A model generated the notes under the pieces. That model was not told the origin of the DNA and made no database searches. It saw only the letters and a program-made list of their open reading frames with translations. A program made the translations under genes and the position numbers. Source: JBFXCS01 sp050181915 (GTDB lineage: Bacteria > Actinomycetota > Thermoleophilia > Miltoncostaeales > Miltoncostaeaceae). Taken from it: DNA of 64,000 bases. The stretch lies in NCBI GenBank assembly GCA_050181915.1, contig JBFXCS010000002.1, forward strand, positions 496,001-560,000, read 5' to 3'. Below are positions 25,641 through 35,860 of this stretch, in pieces. Positions within the stretch are counted from its first letter, which is position 1, and every line of letters starts with the position of its first letter.

Positions 25641-26675
25641 GTGTCCCTGTGGCCCCGTCTCGCCGAGCTGCCGCTCACCGTCGAGGGGACGGCCTTCGCG
25701 CGCATCGATCCGCCGGCGGGCTTCGCCGAGGACTCCCACCCCACGCGGCTGGTGCGCCTCCTCGGCCGCGGCGAGGAGGGCCTGGGAGAGGACATCACCC
25801 TGTTCATGGCCGAGGCGCCGCCGCTCGCGCTCGAGGGCGAGTGGACGCTCGGGTCGTTCTGCGCCCACCTGGCGACGCTCGACCAGTGGGCCGAGCCGCC
25901 GGAGTGGGGCGACATGCCGCGGCGCTGGCGCAACTGGGCCTTCGAGTCGGCGGCGCTCGACCTCGCCCTGCGCCAGGCGGGGCGGCCCCTGCACGCGGTC
26001 ATCGGCCGCGAGCCGCGGCCGATGACCTACGTCAACTCGCTGGGCCTGGGCGACCCGCCGTCGGCGGAGACCGTGCTGCGGCGCATCGAGCGCTACCCGG
26101 GCCTGCGCTTCAAGCTCGACGCCGCGCCGAGCTGGACGCCCGCGATCATCGAGCGGCTCGCGCGCACCGGCGCCGTGCACACGCTCGACTTCAAGGGCCT
26201 GTACGGCATGGAGGTCGAGGACGAGCGGGCGCTGCTGGTCCTCTACGACCGCCTCCTCGACGCCTTCGGAGACGCCCTGATCGAGGACCCCCACGACATC
26301 CCCGCGGTCGCCGAGCGGCTGCAGCCGCACCTCGATCGGGTGTCGTACGACGCGCCGATCGCCACCGTCGCCGACCTCGACGCGACGCCCCTCCCGGCGC
26401 GGACCTTCAACATCAAGCCGAGCCGGATCGGCCGCATCGAGGAGCTGCTCGCCCTCTACGCCGCCTGCCGGGAGCGCGGCCTGGCGACGTACGGCGGCGG
26501 CATGGGCGAGCTGGGCGTCGCGCGCGGGCAGATCCAGCTGCTCGCCTCGATCTTCAGCCCCGACGCGCCGAACGACTGCGCGCCCTCGGGCTTCAACGCC
26601 TCCGACCCCGGACCCGGCCTGGGCGAGAACCCGCTGCCCGCGAGCCCGGCGCCGACCGGCTTCCGCCGGGCCTAG
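25641..26675 (+). CDS. Enolase-superfamily protein of unknown specificity
   Basis: 344 residues arranged like o-succinylbenzoate synthase or muconate cycloisomerase. The barrel strands show LRFKLDAAPSW (Lys on strand 2), TLDFKGLYG, ALIEDPHDIP with the metal-ligand Glu/Asp, FNIKPSRIGRIEE with a catalytic-type Lys, and TYGGGMGELGVARGQ. The third metal-ligand position is not obvious. It may racemise or cycloisomerise an acid. Its role beside the flavin oxidoreductase is unknown. Confidence 0.78.
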   Translation: MSLWPRLAELPLTVEGTAFARIDPPAGFAEDSHPTRLVRLLGRGEEGLGEDITLFMAEAPPLALEGEWTLGSFCAHLATLDQWAEPPEWGDMPRRWRNWAFESAALDLALRQAGRPLHAVIGREPRPMTYVNSLGLGDPPSAETVLRRIERYPGLRFKLDAAPSWTPAIIERLARTGAVHTLDFKGLYGMEVEDERALLVLYDRLLDAFGDALIEDPHDIPAVAERLQPHLDRVSYDAPIATVADLDATPLPARTFNIKPSRIGRIEELLALYAACRERGLATYGGGMGELGVARGQIQLLASIFSPDAPNDCAPSGFNASDPGPGLGENPLPASPAPTGFRRA

Positions 26676-26789
26676 GCCTCCCGCGGCCGGGCGCCGCCGG
26701 CCACAGCCGACCCACAGGTCGCGCCGAGGGATCGGTGATCCCCGCCTCCTAGCGTCCCCGACGTCGGCAGCGACGAGGGGGATGAATCG

Positions 26790-27845
26790 ATGAGACGCTC
26801 GATGACGCGCCGCCAGGTCCTGGCGGCCGGGGGGATCGCGGGCGCCGGGGTGGTGCTCGGCGCGGGGTGGGACGGCCGCCTGGGGGGAGCCGGCGGGCAG
26901 GAGGCGCTCGCCGCGACGTCCTGCGTGCTGACGCCGGCGAAGACCGAGGGGCCCTACTTCGTGGACGAGCGCCTGCAGCGCAGCGACATCCGCTCCGACC
27001 CGACCGGCACGGGCGCCACCCGCACCGGCGTGCCCCTGACCCTGCGCATCGCCGTGCAGCGCGCCGACGGCGACTGCGCCCCGCAGGCCGGAGTGCAGGT
27101 GGACGTGTGGCACTGCGACGCCCGGGGCCTCTACTCCGACGTGGCCTCCGAGGGCACGACCGGCCAGAAGTGGCTGCGGGGCTACCAGGTCACCGGCGAC
27201 GACGGGGTCGCCACCTTCACGACCGTCTATCCGGGCTGGTACCGGGGCCGGGCGATCCACATCCACTTCAAGGTGCGGGTGCTCAACGGCGCCACCGAGG
27301 CCTACGAGTTCACCTCCCAGCTCTTCTTCGACGACGCGCTGAGCGACGTGGTGATGGCCCAGCCCGCCTATGCCGGGCGCGGCGCGCGCGACACCCGCAA
27401 CGCCCAGGACGGGATCTACGGCGCCGACGGCGCGGCCCTCACGCCGGCGCTCACCGGCGACGTCGACGCCGGCTACGCCGCCACCCTCACCGTGGGCCTG
27501 TCCGGCCTGCCGGCCACGACGGGCGGCGGCGGCGCGACCACGACGTCCCGCCCGCTCGCCACCGTCACCCGGCTCGCCTGGACGCGCTCCGGCCTGGGGC
27601 TGCGCGTGCTGAAGCTCACCCTGCGGGTCGACGAGAGGACCGCGATCCAGGCCCGGATCGCCCGCTCCGGGACGACCATCGCCCGTCGCCGGGCGACCAC
27701 CCTCGCACCGGGCACGCGATCGGTGGCGATCGCCGCGCCCCGGCGCGCGGCGGCCGGGCGCGCCACGCTCACGCTCTCCCTGGCCGCGACCGACGGCGCC
27801 GCCCGCACCGTCACCCGCACCGTCCGCATCCCGGCCCGGCGGTAG
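26790..27845 (+). CDS. Tat-exported intradiol ring-cleavage dioxygenase-like protein
   Basis: 351 residues. A twin-arginine signal (SMTRRQVLAAGGIAGAG) is followed by an intradiol dioxygenase core: TPAKTEGPYFVDE, VQVDVWHCDARGLYSDV with the first Fe-ligand Tyr, and TVYPGWYRGRAIHIHFKVRV with the remaining Tyr, His, His ligands. About 110 C-terminal residues after 240 are Thr/Arg/Ala-rich and form an extra beta-like domain absent from the cytoplasmic enzymes. RBS GAGGGG is upstream. Export suggests action on an external aromatic or lignin-type compound. Confidence 0.85.
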   Translation: MRRSMTRRQVLAAGGIAGAGVVLGAGWDGRLGGAGGQEALAATSCVLTPAKTEGPYFVDERLQRSDIRSDPTGTGATRTGVPLTLRIAVQRADGDCAPQAGVQVDVWHCDARGLYSDVASEGTTGQKWLRGYQVTGDDGVATFTTVYPGWYRGRAIHIHFKVRVLNGATEAYEFTSQLFFDDALSDVVMAQPAYAGRGARDTRNAQDGIYGADGAALTPALTGDVDAGYAATLTVGLSGLPATTGGGGATTTSRPLATVTRLAWTRSGLGLRVLKLTLRVDERTAIQARIARSGTTIARRRATTLAPGTRSVAIAAPRRAAAGRATLTLSLAATDGAARTVTRTVRIPARR

Positions 27846-27937
27846 CGCCGCGCGCGGCCGCCGTGCGACGCTGGGCCGATGGGGCCGCACCGCGCACGTC
27901 GCTCTCGCGCTCGCCGCCGCTCCCCGCGGATGCCGTA

Positions 27938-28567
27938 GTGGCGCGGCGCAACCGGGTCACCCCCTTCGGCGAGCTGATCGCCGCCCCCGAGCGCGGCGCC
28001 CTGATGGGCAACCGCGGCTGCCTCCACGACGGCCAGGGGAGGATCGTGCGGTTCGCCGACGGGCGCCGCTGGATCGTCTGCCTGCTGTCGTTCAAGGGCC
28101 GTCGTCGGGAGCCGATGCCGCCCGGCCGGTACACCTCGCTGTTCTTCCACGACGAGGCGACCGCGCTCGCCGCGGGGCACCGCCCCTGCGCGGAGTGCCG
28201 CCGCGCCGACGCCCTCGCCTTCCGCGCCGCCTGGGCGCGGGCGACGGGAGAGGATCCCGCGATCCCGCTCGCGGAGCTCGACCGCGCCCTGCACGCCGAG
28301 CGCTACGCCGGCCGCGGCCGGATGCGCCGCTGGCGGGCGCGGCCGGGCGACCTGCCCGACGGGGCGATGGTCGACGTGGGCGGTGCCGCGCACCTCGTCT
28401 GGCGGGGAGGGCTGCGTCCCTGGAGCCCCGCCGGCTACGGACCGCCGACGGCCGATGCGCCGCGCGGGCCGGTGCCGGTGCTGACGCCCCCGTCGACGAC
28501 GGGGGCCATCCGCGCCGGGTACGTCCCCGCGACATCGCTCGGCGGAGGGCGGACGCCCGAAGGTTGA
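27938..28567 (+). CDS. Conserved protein of unknown function
   Basis: About 209 residues from GTG 27938. The beginning RRNRVTPFGELIAAPERGAL and the segments WIVCLLSFKGRRREPMPPGR and AGHRPCAECRRADALAFRAAW belong to a conserved family I recall only as uncharacterised. The CAECRR pair of cysteines may bind metal. An earlier in-frame GTG at 27863 exists but encodes a non-conserved tail. No obvious RBS. Confidence 0.7.
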   Translation: MARRNRVTPFGELIAAPERGALMGNRGCLHDGQGRIVRFADGRRWIVCLLSFKGRRREPMPPGRYTSLFFHDEATALAAGHRPCAECRRADALAFRAAWARATGEDPAIPLAELDRALHAERYAGRGRMRRWRARPGDLPDGAMVDVGGAAHLVWRGGLRPWSPAGYGPPTADAPRGPVPVLTPPSTTGAIRAGYVPATSLGGGRTPEG

Positions 28568-28595
28568 CACGCCGATGCTAAGGTTGGCGGCGCTG

Positions 28596-28978
28596 ATGCC
28601 CGACGCCGCCCTCACCATCAACGAGGCCGCCGAGACCACCGGCTGGTCGCCGCGCATGCTGCGCTACATCGAGGCGAACGGCCTCGTGGCGCCCGCCCGC
28701 TCGCCCTCCGGCTACCGCCTCTACGGCCCCGGCGAGCTGCAGCGCCTGCGCACGCTGCGCGAGCTGCTCGACGCCCACGGCCTCGGGCTCGGCGACGTGG
28801 GCTTCGCCCTGCGCCTGCGCTCGGACGGCGAGCTCGCGCGCGCCGTGGACGGCTGGCTCGACGCCCGCGCCGTCCGCCCGCCCGACGTCGCCGCCGACGA
28901 CTGGCTCCGCTTCGAGCAGGACAAGCACACCCGGCTGCTCGCCGCCGCCGCCCCCTCCCACCGACCGACGGAGAACGC

Positions 28979-28982
<4 letters not shown>
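28596..28982 (+). CDS. MerR-family regulator coupled to ahcY
   Basis: About 128 residues with a MerR helix-turn-helix (TINEAAETTGWSPRMLRYIE, then GLVAPARSPSGYRLYGPGEL) and a short effector region without conserved cysteines, so not a metal sensor. ATG 28596 fits the conserved start; ATG 28575 is also in frame. The stop overlaps the ahcY start (ATGA), so it is co-transcribed with S-adenosylhomocysteinase and may sense a metabolite of the methyl cycle; this is inference. Confidence 0.82.
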
Positions 28983-30429
<1,447 letters not shown>

Positions 30430-30433
<4 letters not shown>

Positions 30434-31017
30434 TCCACCGGCGCGCCGTGCGCCCTCAGGTGCACGCGCTCGCCCTCCGGACCGAAGATCGACAGCAGCT
30501 CCACCGGCCCGTCCACGGCGCCGAACCAGTGAGGGGTCCAGGTGCTGAACTCGGCGGCCTCGCCGGGTTCCAGCACCAGGTCCTGCTCGCCCAGGATCAC
30601 CCGGCATCGCCCCGACAGCACGTACAGCCACATGTGGCCCTCGTGCACCCGGGGCTCGTCCGGCTCGCGCCGGTCGGCCGGCACCAGGAGCCGGAAGGCG
30701 CGCGTGGCCGCCCCCGAGTCGTCGCGGGTGAGGGCCTGGCTGATGATGCCCCCCATGATCCGGGTGCGCGGCCGCACCCGGGGGTCGGCCGTGGCGGCGG
30801 GAGCCGCGAGCTCGGCGATCGGCACCCCGAGGGCCTCCGAGAGGGGCGGCAGGTGGTCGATCGCGAGGCGCCGCGCGCCGGACTCGAGCCGGCTGAGCGT
30901 CGAGGGCGACATCCCCGCCCGGCCCGCCACCTCCTCGAGCGTCATGCCGCGCGCGCGTCGCGCCTGCCGCAGGCGACGGCGTACCACATCGTCGAAGCGC
31001 GTCTCGTCTCTTGCCAT
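30430..31017 (-). CDS. XRE-family regulator with cupin domain
   Basis: 195 residues. The helix-turn-helix is GMTLEEVAGRAGMSPSTLSR, then LESGARRLAIDHL. The cupin has EPRVHEGHMWLYVLSGRCRV and DLVLEPGEAAEFSTWTPHWF. ATG 31017 is preceded by TATCGT ending 6 nt upstream, a leaderless arrangement. It is divergent from the flavoprotein gene 50 bp away and probably controls it. Confidence 0.88.
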
Positions 31018-31023
31018 ATCAGC

Positions 31024-31029
31024 ACGATA
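31024..31029 (-). promoter_or_regulatory. -10 element of leaderless XRE/cupin promoter
   Basis: TATCGT on the reverse strand, 6 nt before the ATG at 31017, fits TANNNT; there is no Shine-Dalgarno. Confidence 0.55.
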
Positions 31030-31067
31030 CCTTGCGCTTCCGGCAGGGCGCTCGTCATGGTGGACCC

Positions 31068-31994
31068 ATGACCTCACCCGATCTCGACTGCGTCGTCGTG
31101 GGCGGCGGGGCCGCGGGGCTCTCGGCCGCCCTGGTGCTGGGGCGGGCCCGCCGGCGCGTGCTGCTGGTGGACGAGGGGCGCCAGAGCAACCTGTCCGCCC
31201 ACGCCGTCGGCGGCCTGCTGGGCCACGACGGCACCTCCCCCGCCGACCTCTACCGCATCGGCCGCGCCCAGCTCGCCGCGCTGCCCACCGTCGCGGTGCG
31301 CGACGGGCGCGTGACGGACGCGCGGCGCAACGACGGCGGCTTCACGGTGGAGCTGGAGGCGGGCGCGCCCGTGCGGGCCGCCCGCCTACTGCTGGCCGTC
31401 GGCCTCACCTACCAGCTCCCCGATCTGCCGGGACTGGCCGAGCTGTGGGGCGACTCGGCGTTCCACTGCCCCTTCTGCCACGGGTGGGAGGTGCGCGACC
31501 GCCGCCTCGCCCTCTACGCCGGCGACCGCGCCGACGTGATCGAGCACCTCGGGTCGCTGCTGCGCGGGTGGAGCGACGACGTCGTCGCGTTCGCCGACGA
31601 GGCGGCCGCCACCCCGACGGCGCGGGCCGCGCTCGAGGCGGCCGGCGTGGCGCTGGTCACGACGCCCGTGACGGCGCTGCGCGCCGAGGGCGGCACCCTG
31701 GCCGCGGTGGTGCTGGCCGACGGCTCGGAGGTGCCCCGCGACGCGATCGCCGTGGCCTGGACCCCGCGTCCGCGGTCCGACCTGGCCGCCCGCCTGGGCG
31801 CCGCGTCCGACGAGCGGGGCCTGGTGCGCGTCGACCGCATGGGCGCCACCGACGTCCCCGGCCTGTTCTGCGCCGGCGACGCCTGCGAGCCCTTCCAGCA
31901 GGTCTCGGTGGCGATCGCCTCGGGCGCGATGGCCGGGGCCGCCGTCGCCCGCGAGGCGATCATCGACCGCTACGCGGTGCCGACCGCCTCCTGA
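31068..31994 (+). CDS. Thioredoxin-reductase-like FAD/NAD(P) oxidoreductase
   Basis: 308 residues. The FAD-binding motif is CVVVGGGAAGLSAALVLGRA. CPFCHGWE provides a redox-active CxxC, and the C-terminal FAD motif is GLFCAGDACEPFQQVSVAIA. This is the class of small thioredoxin-reductase-like flavoproteins such as disulfide-forming holomycin- or gliotoxin-type enzymes or TrxB-like reductases. No thioredoxin gene is adjacent. ATG 31068 has CATGGT ending 6 nt upstream. The end overlaps the MFS gene by 25 bp tail to tail. Confidence 0.85.
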   Translation: MTSPDLDCVVVGGGAAGLSAALVLGRARRRVLLVDEGRQSNLSAHAVGGLLGHDGTSPADLYRIGRAQLAALPTVAVRDGRVTDARRNDGGFTVELEAGAPVRAARLLLAVGLTYQLPDLPGLAELWGDSAFHCPFCHGWEVRDRRLALYAGDRADVIEHLGSLLRGWSDDVVAFADEAAATPTARAALEAAGVALVTTPVTALRAEGGTLAAVVLADGSEVPRDAIAVAWTPRPRSDLAARLGAASDERGLVRVDRMGATDVPGLFCAGDACEPFQQVSVAIASGAMAGAAVAREAIIDRYAVPTAS

Positions 31995-33262
31995 GGGCGG
32001 CCCGCCGCGACGCGCGCGCGGCGGGCGTGCCGGGTCATCTGGGCCAGGCCCACGACGCTCAGCAGCGGCAGCACCAAGAGCGCCTCCTGCAGGTCGCCCC
32101 CGCCGCCCTGCAGCCGCAGGATGCCGGCGACCGCCAGCTGCACGCCCACGGCCGCCAGGAATCCGCCGGTGTTGGCGAGGCCGGTGGCACTGCCGCCGCG
32201 CTCGGCCGGGTTGCCCTCGCGGGCGATGTCGAAGGCGAGCATCGACGCGCCGCCCGCCGCCCCGGTGAGGCACAGGGCCACCGCGATCAGCGTGCGCGGG
32301 GTCGCGTCGGCCGGCCACAGGAGCGCCGCCGCCCAGGCCAGGGCCTGAGCGCCCGCCAGGGTCGTGAGCACGGGCATGCGCCAGGCCGGACGCCGCGCCA
32401 CGACCAGCCCGGCGACGGGCGCCGCGGCGGCGAACGAGATGACGGCCAGCATCACCAGGGCGCGCGCCGAGGCGGCGTCGACGCCCTGCGCCCGGACCAG
32501 CCAGGGGATGCCCCACAGCGCCGTGACGGCGACGAACGGCCCCATCAGGGCGAGGTGCGTCCAGAAGCCGTGGCGGGTCGCCCGGGTGGCCCAGGCCAGG
32601 CGCAGGGTGCGGACGATGCCGTGGGCCGGAGCGGCGGCGGGGCGCGGGTCGGCGGCGGCGCCGGGGCGGTCGCGCACCAGCCACAGGCAGGCGGCGGCGA
32701 GGACGCCCGTGACGACGCCGGTGGCGACGAAGGTGGAGGTCCAGCCCAGGCCGTCGAGGGCCGCGCCCAGGGGGACGGTGGTGCCGATCTGCCCCAGGGC
32801 GCCGGCCAGGCCGGTGAGGCACGCCATCACCGCGTAGCGGCTCGGCGGGAACCAGCTCTGCGCCAGCCTCAGGACGGACAGGAAGATGAAGGCGTCGCCG
32901 ACGCCGACCAGGCCGCGCCCGGCCAGGGCGACCGCCGGATCGTGCGCGAGACCGAAGATGGTCTCGCCCGCCGCCATCAGGATCAGTCCCCCGGCCAGGG
33001 CCCGCCGGGGGCCGATGCGGTCGGCCGCGAGCCCCGCGGGGATCGTCATCAGCAGGTAGAGGCCCAGCTGCAGCGCCGACAGCAGGGCGATGGCGTCGGG
33101 ACCGAGCCCCAGCCGGTCGTGCGCCTCGATCGACGCGACCCCCAGGCTCATCCGGTGGAACAGCGCGACGAGGTAGAACCCCGCCGCCAGCCCCCACACG
33201 AGCCACGCCCGAGACGACGCGGCGACCGATGGGTCGGTATCTTCCTGCCGTCTTAGATGCAT
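31970..33262 (-). CDS. MFS transporter
   Basis: 430 residues with about 12 hydrophobic segments. The loop between helices 2 and 3 reads PAGLAADRIGPRRALAGG, the conserved MFS motif A. The region QSWFPPSRYAVMACLTGLAG resembles sugar-acid/anion symporter and NarK-like members. It faces the GntR gene at 33365, and an operator-like palindrome covers its start codon. The substrate is unknown. Confidence 0.87.
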   Translation of the reverse strand: MHLRRQEDTDPSVAASSRAWLVWGLAAGFYLVALFHRMSLGVASIEAHDRLGLGPDAIALLSALQLGLYLLMTIPAGLAADRIGPRRALAGGLILMAAGETIFGLAHDPAVALAGRGLVGVGDAFIFLSVLRLAQSWFPPSRYAVMACLTGLAGALGQIGTTVPLGAALDGLGWTSTFVATGVVTGVLAAACLWLVRDRPGAAADPRPAAAPAHGIVRTLRLAWATRATRHGFWTHLALMGPFVAVTALWGIPWLVRAQGVDAASARALVMLAVISFAAAAPVAGLVVARRPAWRMPVLTTLAGAQALAWAAALLWPADATPRTLIAVALCLTGAAGGASMLAFDIAREGNPAERGGSATGLANTGGFLAAVGVQLAVAGILRLQGGGGDLQEALLVLPLLSVVGLAQMTRHARRARVAAGRPQEAVGTA

Positions 33263-33271
33263 GTTGCATCT
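33255..33271. promoter_or_regulatory. Perfect palindrome, probable GntR operator over the MFS start codon
   Basis: AGATGCA-TGT-TGCATCT is a perfect 7-3-7 inverted repeat that includes the MFS start codon (33260-33262, reverse strand). It is a likely binding site for the divergently encoded GntR protein. Confidence 0.65.
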
Positions 33272-33364
33272 CTATCATCCACGGGAAGCATCCTCAACCT
33301 CGGCCGGGGGCGTGCGGTCGGTCGGCCTCTGGCCCCGGCGGCGGCCAGCCGATAGAGATACCTC

Positions 33365-34015
33365 GTGACCGCCGACCGCCGACCCGAGCCCGCCAAGGAT
33401 CGCGCGCTGACGTTCGTGAAGCGGCGCGTGCTGGACGGCACCTACCCCGGCGGCGAGCTGCTCAGCGAGGGAGCCGTGGCGCAGGAGCTGGGCGTCAGCC
33501 GCACCCCCGTCCGGGAGGCGTTCCTGCTGCTCGAGGCCGAGGGGCTGATGCGGCTCTACCCGAAGCGCGGCGCGCTGGTGGTGCCGGTGTCGGCCGGGGA
33601 GATCCGCGACGTGATGGAGACGCGCCTGCTGGTGGAGCGCCACGCCGCCGAGCGCCTGGCCGCGAGCGACGACGTGGCGACCCAGCGGCGGCTGGTCGAC
33701 CAGATCGCGCGCCAGCGGGAGCTGCTGGAGGCCGATGACCCGGCGGCCTTCGTGGACGCCGATCGGCTCTTCCACGCCACGATCGTCGACTGGCTCGGCA
33801 ACGCGATCCTCAGCCGCCTCTACGAGTCGCTGCGCGACCGCCAGCGGCGCATGACGGCCGCCACCCTGGCGCGCGATCCGCAGATCGCGCGGCGCTACCT
33901 CGACGAGCACCGCCGCATCGCCGAGGCCGTCGCGGGCAACCGGCCCCGCGACGCCGGCCGCCTGCTCGCCGCCCACATCGAGGGCGCTCAGCGCAACGCC
34001 GAGGCCTTCGCCTGA
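33365..34015 (+). CDS. GntR-family regulator, FCD (FadR/VanR-type C-terminal) subgroup
   Basis: 216 residues. The winged helix has GELLSEGAVAQELGVSRTPV, then REAFLLLEAEGLMRLYPKRG. The FCD all-helical effector domain holds metal-ligand-like positions DADRLFHATIVDWLGN and EHRRIAEAVAGN. GTG 33365 has an ATAGAGAT element 5 nt upstream and no Shine-Dalgarno. It probably regulates the divergent MFS gene in response to an organic acid. Confidence 0.88.
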   Translation: MTADRRPEPAKDRALTFVKRRVLDGTYPGGELLSEGAVAQELGVSRTPVREAFLLLEAEGLMRLYPKRGALVVPVSAGEIRDVMETRLLVERHAAERLAASDDVATQRRLVDQIARQRELLEADDPAAFVDADRLFHATIVDWLGNAILSRLYESLRDRQRRMTAATLARDPQIARRYLDEHRRIAEAVAGNRPRDAGRLLAAHIEGAQRNAEAFA

Positions 34016-34030
34016 CCGCGCGCGGGGGCG

Positions 34031-34444
34031 TCAGTAGACGCGGATCCTCTGCCGCGAGAGGAAGAAGCCGTGCCCGTTCTTGTTGGCGCAGGTCAGGCCG
34101 GCCGTCCTCGAGGTGCAGGTGATGCGTCCCCGCTTGATCGACGTGCCGTAGGCCAGCACCTTCGCGCGGCTGTTGAGGACGGTGTCCCCGACGCACAGCC
34201 CGCGTCCCCGCCCGCGCTGGGTGAGCCCGTAGGCGATGCCCCAGTCGAGCTGGCACGAGGGCGGCTCCGGCGGCCCCTTCGCGCTCGTCTTGAAGATGTC
34301 GCAGCGGACCTGGTTGCCGATGAAGCCGCAGTAGATGTTCTTGCTCGGCGTGCGGAAGGAGGTGATGCCGAGCGCCGAGGAGACCGGCGCGGCGGTGAGG
34401 CCGCCCAGCACGGCGAGGCAGGTGAGGAGGCGAAGGCGCGTCAT
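34031..34444 (-). CDS. Secreted DUF6636-like protein
   Basis: 137 residues with an N-terminal signal peptide (TRLRLLTCLAVLGGLTAAPV). The mature part has conserved cysteines in SKNIYCGFIGNQVRCDIF, GRGLCVGDT, GRITCTSRTAGLTCANKNGH and FFLSRQR. This Cys pattern matches DUF6636-type secreted proteins common in actinobacteria. The start overlaps the stop of the GntR gene (34441-34444). Function unknown. Confidence 0.78.
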   Translation of the reverse strand: MTRLRLLTCLAVLGGLTAAPVSSALGITSFRTPSKNIYCGFIGNQVRCDIFKTSAKGPPEPPSCQLDWGIAYGLTQRGRGRGLCVGDTVLNSRAKVLAYGTSIKRGRITCTSRTAGLTCANKNGHGFFLSRQRIRVY

Positions 34445-35181
34445 GCGCCGGAGTCTGTCACGGCCGGCCCGGGCGGCGCACCCCCCGCGGGCTCGTAGAA
34501 GGCCCGGATGTGCGCCCGCACCAGCGCGCTCGCGCGCATCGCGTGGCCGCGCCCGACGGCGGCGAGGATGGCCTCGTGCTCGCGGGTGAGCCGCTCCAGA
34601 GTGGCGCGGGGGTCGTCCTGGGCGCGCAGGTGCTCGAGCAGATGGCGGGCCACCGCCTCCCGCAGGGCCCGCATCACCAGGAACATCGCCTCGTTGCCCG
34701 AGGCCCGCACCAGCGCGAGATGGAAGCGCACGTCGGCGCGGTCGTACTCCTCGACGCCGATGTCCGGGCGGCGCATCTCGTCGAGGGCGGCGCGCGCCTC
34801 GTCGAGGGCGCCCGCGGCGCGGCGGCGCGCGGCCGCCGCGAGCGCCGACTGCTCGAGCACGCTGCGGAACTCCATCAGGTCGGCGACGCCCACCGCGTTC
34901 AGCCGGAGGAGGATGGCGAGGGCGTCGGCGGCGTGGCCGCCGGCGCCGTCCGAGACGACCGTGCGCGACGGCGACCCGCCGCCGGTGACGAGCCCCTGGG
35001 CCTGCAGCGCCCGCAGGGCCTCGCGCACCGACGCGCGGCTCACGCCGAACGCGTCGCACAGGTCGCGCTCGGTGGGCAGGGGGTCGCCGGGAGCGAGCTC
35101 CCCGTCGAGGATCGCGCGGCGCACCCGCTCGGCCACCTGCAGGTACAGGGGTCGCCGATCGATGCCCTCGAAGAGGTTCAC
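34441..35181 (-). CDS. GntR-family regulator (FadR-type, FCD domain)
   Basis: 246 residues. The DNA-binding domain has PLPTERDLCDAFGVSRASVR and EALRALQAQGLV; the FCD effector domain includes VRFHLALVRASGNEAMF and EHEAILAAV. GTG 35181 has GACAAT ending 6 nt upstream. A classic FadR-class operator (TGGTCTGACCA) lies just beyond it. Members binding this motif often answer to pyruvate, lactate or glycolate, which fits the glycolate-oxidase-like gene divergent from it. Confidence 0.88.
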   Translation of the reverse strand: MNLFEGIDRRPLYLQVAERVRRAILDGELAPGDPLPTERDLCDAFGVSRASVREALRALQAQGLVTGGGSPSRTVVSDGAGGHAADALAILLRLNAVGVADLMEFRSVLEQSALAAAARRRAAGALDEARAALDEMRRPDIGVEEYDRADVRFHLALVRASGNEAMFLVMRALREAVARHLLEHLRAQDDPRATLERLTREHEAILAAVGRGHAMRASALVRAHIRAFYEPAGGAPPGPAVTDSGA

Positions 35182-35204
35182 GCCGCCATTGTCACATTGA
35201 CCGA

Positions 35205-35215
35205 TGGTCTGACCA
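35205..35215. promoter_or_regulatory. FadR/PdhR-class GntR operator
   Basis: TGGTCTGACCA is a perfect inverted repeat of the TGGT-N3-ACCA type known for PdhR/LldR-like regulators. It lies between the GntR gene and the divergent DJ-1/FAD-oxidase operon. TAGGCT at 35221-35226 may be the -10 for the rightward operon. Confidence 0.7.
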
Positions 35216-35259
35216 ATGCGTAGGCTCCACCCATCTCAGATCCGAGACCGGAGGGGTTC

Positions 35260-35847
35260 ATGCCGAGGGTCCTGATCCTGACCGGCGACGCGGCCGAGTC
35301 GCTCGAGGTGATGTACCCGTACCAGCGGCTGCTGGAAGAGGGGTACGAGGTGGACATCGCCGGTCCCACCAGGAAGAAGCTCCAGTTCGTGGTGCACGAC
35401 TTCGTCGAGGGCTTCGACACCTACACGGAGAAGCCCGGCTACACCTGGGACGCCGACGTCGCCTTCGCCGACGTCGATCCGACCGACTACGTCGCCCTGG
35501 TCATCCCGGGCGGCCGCGCGCCGGAGTACATCCGCAACGACGCCGACGTGAAGCGCATCGTCACCCACTTCTTCGGCGAGGACAAGCCGGTGGCCCACCT
35601 CTGCCACGGGGGGCTGGCGGTGGCCTCGGCGGGGGTGCTGTCCGGGCGCCGCTCGGCCGCCTATCCGGCGCTCGAGCCCGACATCGAGGCGGCCGGCGCC
35701 GAGTTCGTCGACGGCGGCGGCGTGGTGGACGGCACGATGGTCTCGGCCCGCGCATGGCCGGACCACCCGACCTGGATGCGCGAGTTCATGCGCGTGCTGC
35801 GTCAGCACGCTCCCGCGGGGTCCGAGGCGGCGCCGGTCACCCCCTGA
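35260..35847 (+). CDS. DJ-1/PfpI-family protein
   Basis: 195 residues, beginning RVLILTGDAAESLEVMYPYQ. The nucleophile elbow is VAHLCHGGLAV, with Cys followed by His, and YVALVIPGGRAPEYIRND supplies the conserved Glu-region. It may act as a glyoxalase III-like, deglycase-like or protease-like enzyme. RBS GGAGGGG lies before the ATG. It precedes a glycolate-oxidase-like gene by 13 bp, likely in one operon. Confidence 0.87.
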   Translation: MPRVLILTGDAAESLEVMYPYQRLLEEGYEVDIAGPTRKKLQFVVHDFVEGFDTYTEKPGYTWDADVAFADVDPTDYVALVIPGGRAPEYIRNDADVKRIVTHFFGEDKPVAHLCHGGLAVASAGVLSGRRSAAYPALEPDIEAAGAEFVDGGGVVDGTMVSARAWPDHPTWMREFMRVLRQHAPAGSEAAPVTP

Positions 35848-35860
35848 CGGCGACCGTCCG

